Shown here: piece by piece, positions 1 to 5,418 of the stretch
Numbering within the stretch: the first letter of the stretch is position 1
How the letters are laid out: the number at the start of each line of letters is the position of its first letter
From: Bacteroidota bacterium
Lineage (GTDB): Bacteria > Bacteroidota > Bacteroidia > Chitinophagales > Chitinophagaceae
Reading direction: 5' to 3'
Assembly: GCA_023427575.1 (NCBI GenBank)
Contig: JAEZAY010000470.1
Span: 1-5,888, forward strand
Length of the DNA stretch: 5,888 nucleotides
Notes under the pieces: model-generated
Told to the model about the DNA's origin: nothing
What the model saw: only the letters and a program-made list of their open reading frames with translations
Databases searched by the model: none
Translations under genes and position numbers: made by a program

Positions 1-318
1 GTAAAGGGAAGCCTTCATTTCAACAATTATGAAATAGATGGAAGCAGCGGCCAGGTTCGGGGCAAACTGGATGGACAGATTATCCGGCTTTGGTATGATT
101 TTGAATCAGAAGGAATCAGCAGCGTTATGCAGGTGATCTTCAAAAAAACCGGCGATAGTTTAATTCGTGGGAATGGTGAAATGGAAAACCAGGGCGATAC
201 GGTTTATTTCTTACAAAATAAAGAATTGAGTTTTACTGAAGGAACCGTTTTATTGAAAACAGACTGTTCCTTACTAAACCGGCCGGAGGCCGATAGTATT
301 TCCAGCTCTATTCGTTAA
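1..318 (+). CDS. C-terminal part of a Bacteroidota lipoprotein-like protein of unknown function
   Basis: The reading frame is open from the first base to a TAA stop at 316-318, giving 105 residues; the start lies left of the window. An internal Met at 127 could be taken as a start, but the 42 upstream codons are open and read as the same kind of protein, so I treat the gene as 5'-incomplete. The sequence alternates short polar turns and hydrophobic strands (for example GSLHFNNYEIDGSSG, VRGKLDG, FESEGISSVMQVIF), consistent with an all-beta fold. The arrangement G-x-L, later D-G-x-x-G-x-x-x-G, then SEG-x-x-S before a beta strand, and a Cys near the end resembles a family of small Bacteroidota lipoproteins of unknown function. 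The N-terminal lipobox that would prove this is outside the window. No function is assigned. It is convergent with the photolyase gene and overlaps its 3' end by 11 bp, so it is not part of the carotenoid operon. Confidence 0.72.
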   Translation, partial: VKGSLHFNNYEIDGSSGQVRGKLDGQIIRLWYDFESEGISSVMQVIFKKTGDSLIRGNGEMENQGDTVYFLQNKELSFTEGTVLLKTDCSLLNRPEADSISSSIR

Positions 319-1633
319 GCGAATTTTTATAAACTTCAAGAGCTCTTTTCCGGGCAAAGCCATGTTCCACAATAGGCTGAATATATCCGGGGACAAATCC
401 CGGGATCCATCGTTTAATGTATTTTAGTTCAGGGTCAAATTTGCGAATTTGTTCGCTGGGATTGAAGATCCTGAAATAGGGTGCGGAATCGCAGCCCGAT
501 CCTGCCGCCCATTGCCAGTTGCCGTTATTGGAAGCCAGTTCATAGTCCAGCAGTTTTTCGGCAAAATAGGCTTCGCCCCAACGCCAGTCGATAAGTAAAT
601 GTTTTGTCAGAAAGCTGGCAACCACCATCCTGACCCGGTTATGCATCCAGCCGGTTTCATTTAGCTGCCGCATTCCGGCATCCACCAATGGGTAACCGGT
701 TTCGCCGCGGCACCATTTTTCAAATTCAACGGGGTTGTTTCTCCAGGCTATATTATCGTATTTCTTCTTGAAGCTGCCGTATACAACATGCGGAAAATGG
801 AAAAGGATCATGATAAAAAACTCGCGCCAGATAAGTTCATTCAGCCATTGCTCGCTGAGACCTGAAGCAAGCCTTGCCACTTCCCGAATACTGACCGTTC
901 CGAACCGGAGATGTACGCCCAGGCGACTGGTACCTTCCACCGACGGAAAGTTCCGGTTAGCCGAATAATGCCGGAGCATTTCGGTTTCTGGATTCAATTC
1001 GGGGTAAAAAACTTCTGCATGCTCGAAGCCAATGGAATTGAGAGTTGGCCGGGAACCGGCAATGGTTTTGTGAAAAGCGGAACGGAAATTTTCCGAAGGA
1101 TAATTCCGGTCTTTTTCCGCTTCATATCTTTGTTTCCAGACCCTGGAATAAGGTGTGTAAATCGTATATGGTGTTCCGTCGGGTTTTAAAATTTCCGATT
1201 TTTCAAAAATCACATGGTCCTTGTACGAATGGAACCCGATCGATTTTTCCTGTAAAAAATTGCTAACAGCGTTGTCTCTTTCGAGGGCGTAAGGTTCATA
1301 ATCAGCGTTTGTATAAACCGCATTGACTGTATACTCCTGAACTATTTGTTTAAATGCGTTTATAGGGCTATCGTTCAAGATCCGGATAGAAGATCCCTGT
1401 TGCCGGAGTAAATCGTCGAGCTTCGCAATACTATCATAAATAAAGCTGACCCTAAGGTCTTTTTTATCCTGAAGATTATCGAGAATCAGGGTGTCGAATA
1501 TAAAAAGCGGTAAAACTGGATATCCCGATTTAAGGGCATGGAATAAGGCCCTGTTATCGTTCAGCCGAAGGTCGCGACGCAGCCACCAGATGACAATCTC
1601 CCCTGACTTAGATTTCTCATTCGAGTCCAGCAT
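308..1633 (-). CDS. phrB: Deoxyribodipyrimidine photolyase (class I CPD photolyase, cryptochrome/photolyase family)
   Basis: Predicted light-driven flavoenzyme that splits UV-induced cyclobutane pyrimidine dimers in DNA; cytoplasmic. At 441 residues it has the usual bacterial length, with no C-terminal cryptochrome extension. The N-terminal Rossmann domain opens with IVIWWLRRDLRLNDNRAL (residues 13-30). The C-terminal FAD domain carries T235-S236-R237-L238 (FAD phosphate contacts), ELIWREF (E266, W269, equivalent to dimer-binding E274 and W277 of E. coli PhrB), GWMHNRVRM (328-336) and ASNNGNWQW (367-375). The electron-transfer tryptophan triad is intact by alignment from memory: W297, W350, W373 (E. 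coli W306, W359, W382), and N369 matches the Asn facing flavin N5. I infer CPD rather than (6-4) specificity from these motifs. The antenna cofactor cannot be told. The start is the only Met before the Rossmann strand; it overlaps the end of the TspO-like gene by 17 bp, with a weak AGGA about 14 nt upstream. It is the last gene of the operon. Confidence 0.95.
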   Translation of the reverse strand: MLDSNEKSKSGEIVIWWLRRDLRLNDNRALFHALKSGYPVLPLFIFDTLILDNLQDKKDLRVSFIYDSIAKLDDLLRQQGSSIRILNDSPINAFKQIVQEYTVNAVYTNADYEPYALERDNAVSNFLQEKSIGFHSYKDHVIFEKSEILKPDGTPYTIYTPYSRVWKQRYEAEKDRNYPSENFRSAFHKTIAGSRPTLNSIGFEHAEVFYPELNPETEMLRHYSANRNFPSVEGTSRLGVHLRFGTVSIREVARLASGLSEQWLNELIWREFFIMILFHFPHVVYGSFKKKYDNIAWRNNPVEFEKWCRGETGYPLVDAGMRQLNETGWMHNRVRMVVASFLTKHLLIDWRWGEAYFAEKLLDYELASNNGNWQWAAGSGCDSAPYFRIFNPSEQIRKFDPELKYIKRWIPGFVPGYIQPIVEHGFARKRALEVYKNSLNE

Positions 1634-2393
1634 TAAATGATTTTTGTTTCCTGACCAGCTTCAGAATTATGTTGAGTAGCAGTGCTCCGGAAATTGCTAT
1701 AGCCCCCATGTACACCATTTCCGATCTGCCATCATTGGCAACCGCGATGGCCATCAGCGCCCAGATTCCCACCACCGAAAACAGCGGCATATTCCGGTTC
1801 CAGGTTACAATTACATTCAGAGCTCCGGCAATAATAATCATAATAATGGTCCAGGTTTCCGCTTCAATCCCAAATCCATTCCAGCCGATTTTCGTTAAAA
1901 AGGCTGCGATATTTGCGATAGATGCAACGGAAACCCAGCCCGCATATATTGCAAATGGCCACCAGGTATATAGTTTTTTTCCAACCGGCAAACGCTGCAA
2001 TTCCATATTATTCTTCAATATGATCGTAAGAATGGAGATTAGCAGGATAAACATCAGCATTACCGAGAAGAGGAGATAATCGTTCAGCCAGGCAATGATC
2101 CACAAACAATTGGCAAAGCAGGAAATAATGAACCATGGACCTGTTTCAATAATTATCTTATCTGAAACTTTATTTTGCATTACCCGGATCTGATAGATTA
2201 CAAACGCCAGCAAACTGATATAGATCAGGCCCCAGATGGAGAATGCATAACCTGCAGGCGTAAAATAGTTTTCATACCGGCCGGAAATATCCGACATGGT
2301 ACTATCATTAAAAAAGCCTGTGTTCGAAAGGTAATTGATAATGATGGTAAGAGTCAGTGCCACGCAATTTACATTGGCTAAGGTTTTATTCAT
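1617..2393 (-). CDS. Long TspO/MBR-related tryptophan-rich membrane protein
   Basis: Integral membrane protein of 258 residues with about seven or eight hydrophobic segments (roughly 4-22, 46-69, 87-104, 106-127, 144-166, 180-198, 204-219, 226-246). The motif FTPAGYAFSIWGLIYI (44-59), the W-rich stretches W88/W98/W102 and W144-W145-P-F-x-x-Y-x-G-W (144-153), and late segments with W181, W198 and W211 resemble the TspO/MBR (tryptophan-rich sensory protein) superfamily. Classical TspO is about 160 residues with five helices, so this is the longer form found in Bacteroidota, cyanobacteria and plants. Bacterial TspO binds porphyrins and is linked to light and oxygen responses; Rhodobacter TspO was first called CrtK because of its place in a carotenoid cluster. 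A role here is inference. The ATG overlaps the crtYcd stop by 8 bp (ATGAATAA) and is preceded by a strong SD sequence. Its end overlaps the photolyase start. The coding call is firm; the TspO assignment is from motif resemblance only. Confidence 0.82.
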   Translation of the reverse strand: MNKTLANVNCVALTLTIIINYLSNTGFFNDSTMSDISGRYENYFTPAGYAFSIWGLIYISLLAFVIYQIRVMQNKVSDKIIIETGPWFIISCFANCLWIIAWLNDYLLFSVMLMFILLISILTIILKNNMELQRLPVGKKLYTWWPFAIYAGWVSVASIANIAAFLTKIGWNGFGIEAETWTIIMIIIAGALNVIVTWNRNMPLFSVVGIWALMAIAVANDGRSEMVYMGAIAISGALLLNIILKLVRKQKSFNAGLE

Positions 2394-3150
2394 GGATCAC
2401 CTGTTTTGTTCTGACAGTGTTTTTTATGGGTAATTTTTCTTCTGCATAGGTTTTACGAACCCGGTTCATAATTGCACGATAGATCAACAGATTGATGAGG
2501 ATCAGTTCAAGTCCGTAAAAAACATCTTCCACGGGTATGGTCAAAATCCGGAGTCCAATATGTTCATCCGCATTATACCAGACTACGGGTTCCGGAATTC
2601 CCGTACCGGTAAGAACGCCATTTACAATCATAAAAGGCAAAAGCAGAATGGAATAAACAACATAAAATTTGCCAAGCCATGGTATTTTTAATACAAAGGA
2701 GCTGAATGCCAGAATCAGCGCCAGGCTTGCAAAGGTCCATAGTGTATAGATCTGTTCTTTATATACAAAGGAGCCGATAATAAGAAAAAGACAAAGAATC
2801 CCGGTAATGATTGATTCCGTTTTTTTGGAAAAAGGTTCAGCCCAGAATTTATCCAGACAGTAAAATGTAAATACGCAGGCATAAGGGATACAAAGAAAAA
2901 ACAAAACTTCCTCAAGCGGCAGTCCGAAGATCCACAGACCGGAAATATAATTCTCATTAAAACCCCATACCCCGAGCCGCGTGAAATAGGCATCCCAGAT
3001 AACAAACCCGATTCCGGTAACTACTACAGCCGGGAAAAATGCTTTCCAGGTTTTATAGAAATTGAGTTTCGGATGAAATGAAAAGATCAGCGGAATGATG
3101 ATCGTAAAGAAATTAACGAGCAGATACAGGCTTTTCATGAGCTGTTGCAT
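2386..3150 (-). CDS. crtYcd: Lycopene cyclase, fused CrtYc-CrtYd type
   Basis: Predicted membrane enzyme that converts lycopene to beta-carotene. With the start used here it has 254 residues, close to the length of bacterial fused lycopene cyclases. It has two tandem homologous halves. The first contains W52-D (IWDAYFTRLGVWGF, 51-64) followed by GLPLEEVLFF with the acidic P-L-E-E at 78-81; the second contains the matching P-V-E-D at 206-209 (ILTIPVEDVFYGLELILI). These paired PxE(E/D) motifs mark the heterodimeric CrtYc/CrtYd family of Gram-positives, fused in Bacteroidota, haloarchaea and fungi; it is unrelated to the flavoprotein CrtY of Proteobacteria. The frame stays open to 3342, but the extra 64 codons are a shadow of crtZ with no family character. 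ATG 3150 (MQQLMKSLYLL) has AGGA nine bases upstream; ATG 3138 (MKSLYLL) also fits the family but lacks an SD. The start overlaps crtZ by 38 bp (26 with the alternative), and the stop overlaps the TspO-like gene. Confidence 0.93.
   Translation of the reverse strand: MQQLMKSLYLLVNFFTIIIPLIFSFHPKLNFYKTWKAFFPAVVVTGIGFVIWDAYFTRLGVWGFNENYISGLWIFGLPLEEVLFFLCIPYACVFTFYCLDKFWAEPFSKKTESIITGILCLFLIIGSFVYKEQIYTLWTFASLALILAFSSFVLKIPWLGKFYVVYSILLLPFMIVNGVLTGTGIPEPVVWYNADEHIGLRILTIPVEDVFYGLELILINLLIYRAIMNRVRKTYAEEKLPIKNTVRTKQVIHE
2397..2402 (-). promoter_or_regulatory. Strong Shine-Dalgarno site for the TspO-like gene
   Basis: On the minus strand the bases AGGTGATCC lie directly before the ATG at 2393. They are complementary to the usual 3' end of bacterial 16S rRNA (GGATCACCTCC) over nine bases, with the AGG core six bases from the start codon. 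The site lies inside the last codons of crtYcd (Gln-Val-Ile-His), so it could let ribosomes start or re-start at the 8-bp stop/start overlap. The other starts in this window have weak or no SD, which makes this one stand out. It supports ATG 2393 as the true start. Confidence 0.6.
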
Positions 3151-3607
3151 TATTGTTATTCCTGAAATATTTAAATGGCACCCATAACATGCCAAAACAT
3201 TCTCCGTCTTCTTTTCCAATATGTTTATGGTGCATTTTGTGCGCTCTCCGAATCGCTCTGAAATAAGCATTATCGGTGTGGCGAAGAAATTTAAACCGCT
3301 GATGGATGAAGATATCATGCACCAGAAAATAAGCAAGGCCATAGATTGTTATGCCCAGTCCGACCCAAAACAGGCTATTGTAATCGGCCCGCATTCCAAG
3401 GTAGAGAAATACCATCCCCGGAATGGCGAAAATCAGAAAGAAGAAATCATTGTCTTCGAAAAAACCTTTTGATTCCTTTTTATGATGATCCTTATGCAGC
3501 CTCCACAGTAATCCATGCATTATAAATTTATGAGTGAACCAGGCAACCGCCTCCATACCCACAAATGAAGCCAGAACAATTAAGATATTAGTGATTATGC
3601 TGTTCAT
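3113..3607 (-). CDS. crtZ: Beta-carotene 3-hydroxylase, membrane di-iron type
   Basis: Predicted to hydroxylate the beta-ionone rings of beta-carotene at C3 and C3', giving beta-cryptoxanthin and then zeaxanthin. The enzyme belongs to the fatty-acid-hydroxylase/sterol-desaturase superfamily of membrane di-iron oxygenases. All histidine clusters that bind the two irons are present: HKFIMH (H26, H31), HKDHH (H38, H41, H42), HDIFIHQR (H97, H102) and HKMHH (H123, H126, H127). Hydrophobic segments at about 4-24, 56-72 and 78-96 fit the membrane topology. At 164 residues it has normal CrtZ length. The ATG at 3607 overlaps the SRPBCC gene by 20 bp and has no clear SD (the upstream bases are A/T-rich), as is common in Bacteroidota. 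Its 3' end overlaps the start of crtYcd, the enzyme that makes its substrate. A related fatty acid hydroxylase is the only realistic alternative, and the neighbours argue against it. Confidence 0.95.
   Translation of the reverse strand: MNSIITNILIVLASFVGMEAVAWFTHKFIMHGLLWRLHKDHHKKESKGFFEDNDFFFLIFAIPGMVFLYLGMRADYNSLFWVGLGITIYGLAYFLVHDIFIHQRFKFLRHTDNAYFRAIRRAHKMHHKHIGKEDGECFGMLWVPFKYFRNNNNATAHEKPVSAR
3160..3163 (-). promoter_or_regulatory. Candidate ribosome binding site deciding the crtYcd start
   Basis: The minus strand reads AGGA, nine bases before ATG 3150, inside the 3' end of crtZ. The next in-frame ATG (3138) has no purine-rich SD before it. This favours MQQLMKSLYLL as the N terminus. 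It is a short motif and could be chance. Confidence 0.4.
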
Positions 3608-4061
3608 TTTTTATAAATAGTTTTTGCAGTGCCGCACTACGGTAGTCGAAAATTTGATTCAGTTTTTTGCGTACAAACAGGGTATGCGCCAGGTTTCCGA
3701 TCACTCCAAATGGAATCCGGTAGTTTACCTCATCTTTCATAAGCACACCATTGTCCTTTTCAGTAAAACTATGCCTGTGTTCCCAGAATGCGTAAGGGCC
3801 CTTCAATTGCCGGTCTATGAAGGTACGGGGTTTTTCTACGGCCGTTATTTGGGTTTTCCATTTCATTTTGATCCCGAATAAAGGGCGAATGGTATAATCA
3901 ATCAGTTGTCCTTCTACAATTTCCTTTTCGTCCAGATCTGTTAAAATCACAAAGTTCATGTCAGGCGGTGTTATCCGGGCAAGATTTTTTGCCGATGAAA
4001 AAAAAGCCCAGGCCTCGGCAATAGGGATGGGTAAAAATTGTTCTCTTTTTAACTGATACAT
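3588..4061 (-). CDS. SRPBCC (START-like / cyclase-dehydrase-like) ligand-binding protein
   Basis: Soluble cytoplasmic protein of 157 residues with the SRPBCC helix-grip pattern. A first strand REQFLPIPIAEAWAFFSSAKNLARITPP (7-34) contains the typical sequence of a beta strand, a Pro, then the short helix A-W-x-F-F-x-x-x-x-N-L. Strands follow around 36-44, 56-73 and 75-88, then WEHRHSF (93-99) and MKDEVNYRIPFG (108-119), and a long C-terminal helix (about 123-150) ends the fold. It lacks any signal peptide. The superfamily forms a deep hydrophobic pocket and includes START lipid-transfer proteins and polyketide cyclases; carotenoid-binding START proteins are known in animals. The place of this gene directly before crtZ, with a 20-bp overlap, suggests a pigment- or precursor-linked role, but that is inference. 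The start is 17 bp after the exported-protein gene stops; no good SD is seen. I see no catalytic residues that would tell binding from catalysis. Confidence 0.87.
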   Translation of the reverse strand: MYQLKREQFLPIPIAEAWAFFSSAKNLARITPPDMNFVILTDLDEKEIVEGQLIDYTIRPLFGIKMKWKTQITAVEKPRTFIDRQLKGPYAFWEHRHSFTEKDNGVLMKDEVNYRIPFGVIGNLAHTLFVRKKLNQIFDYRSAALQKLFIKNEQHNH

Positions 4062-4078
4062 GCTGAATTCTTTATTTA

Positions 4079-4585
4079 CTATCGGATATTTTTCACAATT
4101 GCTTTTTCGGCCTCGTTCAGCGATGGTTCTTTGAGCAAATAATTTTTAATCATTGATTTCAGATTCGGATCATCTACCGAAGCCAGATTACTCAGAATCA
4201 TTTTTTTATCTGTTTCCATATTCTCTTTATATCCCAGGAACCCGGGGCTGTTGGCCTGGGTACAGAATCGTAAAAAAAGAAGCTCAATGTTTCCGGGATC
4301 CGCGCGGATCGCATTTTCCAACACCGATTTACCCCGGTTAATGTGGGAAATTTTGCTGATCGGATTAATGACATATTTGGCCATCATCATGGTGGCGTTT
4401 CCTCTATAACCGCTAAGCAGGGGATTGGTCTTTTCTGTATATGGTCTTAACATTTGCACCAGCTTTTTACAGGCCGACTCATCGCTGGCGGCCCTGATAA
4501 ACAGCGACCGAACTTCCCGGAGATTCGGGTCTGAAAAAACAGGCCCTGAATTTACCAGCAGCAACATAACAAATAGAAAATTCAT
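4079..4585 (-). CDS. Exported small protein with TPR-like helical repeat, unknown function
   Basis: I do not recognise a named family. The protein has 168 residues. Residues 1-18 form a hydrophobic segment ending in VFS before Asp19, which looks like a signal peptide, though it lacks the usual Lys/Arg near the N terminus. The rest is hydrophilic and appears all-helical; residues 81-113 (INRGKSVLENAIRADPGNIE and the following LLFLRF) look like a tetratricopeptide-type helix pair with its D-P-x-N turn. A distinctive central S-P-G-F-L-G-Y (113-119) may be a family signature. There are only two cysteines (39, 108) and no catalytic motif. The start codon overlaps the crtB stop by 4 bp (ATGA), so it is almost certainly translated after crtB in the same operon. 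If exported, it would act in the periplasm, away from the cytoplasmic and membrane enzymes around it. A regulatory, scaffold or pigment-handling role is possible but unsupported. Confidence 0.82.
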   Translation of the reverse strand: MNFLFVMLLLVNSGPVFSDPNLREVRSLFIRAASDESACKKLVQMLRPYTEKTNPLLSGYRGNATMMMAKYVINPISKISHINRGKSVLENAIRADPGNIELLFLRFCTQANSPGFLGYKENMETDKKMILSNLASVDDPNLKSMIKNYLLKEPSLNEAEKAIVKNIR

Positions 4586-5418
4586 ACCCAGCGCATTTTA
4601 TATTCAACCAGGCTGTTAACCATCAGTTGAAGTTTCCGGCTATTATTGATCCGGATTCTTTCTTTTAAAATCCGGTGAGGCGGCAGTTTTTTGATTTTGT
4701 TGAATAAACTCTGATAGTAAACATAAGCAAGGTAAACACCTGCTTTCGACGTAGAAGGCAGCTTTTTAATTCCAGCCAGCGCTATTTCAAAATCCGCTTC
4801 GATCTCTTTTTCAATCTGCGATTTTGAATGGCCGTCGAACTCATGAAAATTTATCTGCGGAAAATAGATCCGGCCCAAAAGATGATAATCATCTTTCATA
4901 TCTCTTAAAAAATTCACTTTCTGAAATGCCGCGCCCAGCTTCATCGCATATGGCTTTAGCTCCCCGAACTTTTGCGGATCCCCTTCAGTAAATACATGGA
5001 GGCACATCAATCCAACCACTTCAGCCGAGCCCAAAATATATTGCTGGTACTTTTCGGTTGTGTATTCAACTTTTCCCAAATCCATTTTCATGCTTTCCAG
5101 AAAGGTGACGATCAGTTCCGGATTTATATTGTACTTGTGAACGGCATGCTGAAAAGAATTAAGAATCGGATTAACGGAAATTTTGCTATCGATCGCGTCA
5201 AAAGTGTCCTGGCTAAACCGGTGTAATAATTTTGCTCTGTCATAACCTTCAAAACTGTCAACGATTTCATCGGCCACTCTCACAAATCCATAGATCGCAT
5301 ATATTGAATTTCGCAGACGGTGATTCAGAAAATAGATTCCCAGCGAAAAGCTGGTGCTGTATGCATTCGTGGTGGCTTTACTGATCTGCTCTGAAAGGTT
5401 GTCAAATAGCAACTTCAT
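4582..5418 (-). CDS. crtB: Phytoene synthase
   Basis: Predicted to condense two geranylgeranyl diphosphate molecules to 15-cis-phytoene, the first committed carotenoid step. It belongs to the trans-isoprenyl diphosphate synthase, head-to-head family (squalene/phytoene synthase). Both Asp-rich substrate motifs are present: DEIVD (50-54) in the context YGFVRVADEIVD, and RDMKDDY with D173 and D177 in the context LGAAFQKVNFLRDMKDD. The conserved G-R-I-Y-F-P (182-187) follows. At 278 residues it has normal family length, and the N terminus (SKATTNAYSTSFSLG) matches the usual start of the domain, so ATG 5418 is well supported although no SD is visible. It overlaps the end of crtI by 17 bp and is followed by the exported-protein gene with a 4-bp overlap. 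Squalene synthase or dehydrosqualene synthase (CrtM) are alternatives by fold, but the adjoining crtI, crtYcd and crtZ support phytoene. Confidence 0.96.
   Translation of the reverse strand: MKLLFDNLSEQISKATTNAYSTSFSLGIYFLNHRLRNSIYAIYGFVRVADEIVDSFEGYDRAKLLHRFSQDTFDAIDSKISVNPILNSFQHAVHKYNINPELIVTFLESMKMDLGKVEYTTEKYQQYILGSAEVVGLMCLHVFTEGDPQKFGELKPYAMKLGAAFQKVNFLRDMKDDYHLLGRIYFPQINFHEFDGHSKSQIEKEIEADFEIALAGIKKLPSTSKAGVYLAYVYYQSLFNKIKKLPPHRILKERIRINNSRKLQLMVNSLVEYKMRWV

Noticed and set aside
735..1266. Three plus-strand open frames of 73 to 92 codons opposite the photolyase gene
   Set aside because: They lie wholly antisense to conserved photolyase codons, show no domain or membrane pattern, and are explained as shadows of that gene.
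1669..2079. 136-codon plus-strand open frame opposite the TspO-like gene
   Set aside because: Its Ile/Met/Ser-rich sequence is the reverse complement of membrane-helix codons; it has no recognisable fold and no SD, so it is treated as a shadow.
2715..3005. 96-codon minus-strand open frame inside crtYcd
   Set aside because: It is a different frame on the same strand within the well-supported lycopene cyclase, with no family features.
4233..4260. Inverted repeat CCCAGG ... CCTGGG inside the exported-protein gene
   Set aside because: Six-base arms with a 16-base loop in the middle of coding sequence for a Pro/Gly-rich motif; no T run follows and it is easily explained by codon content.
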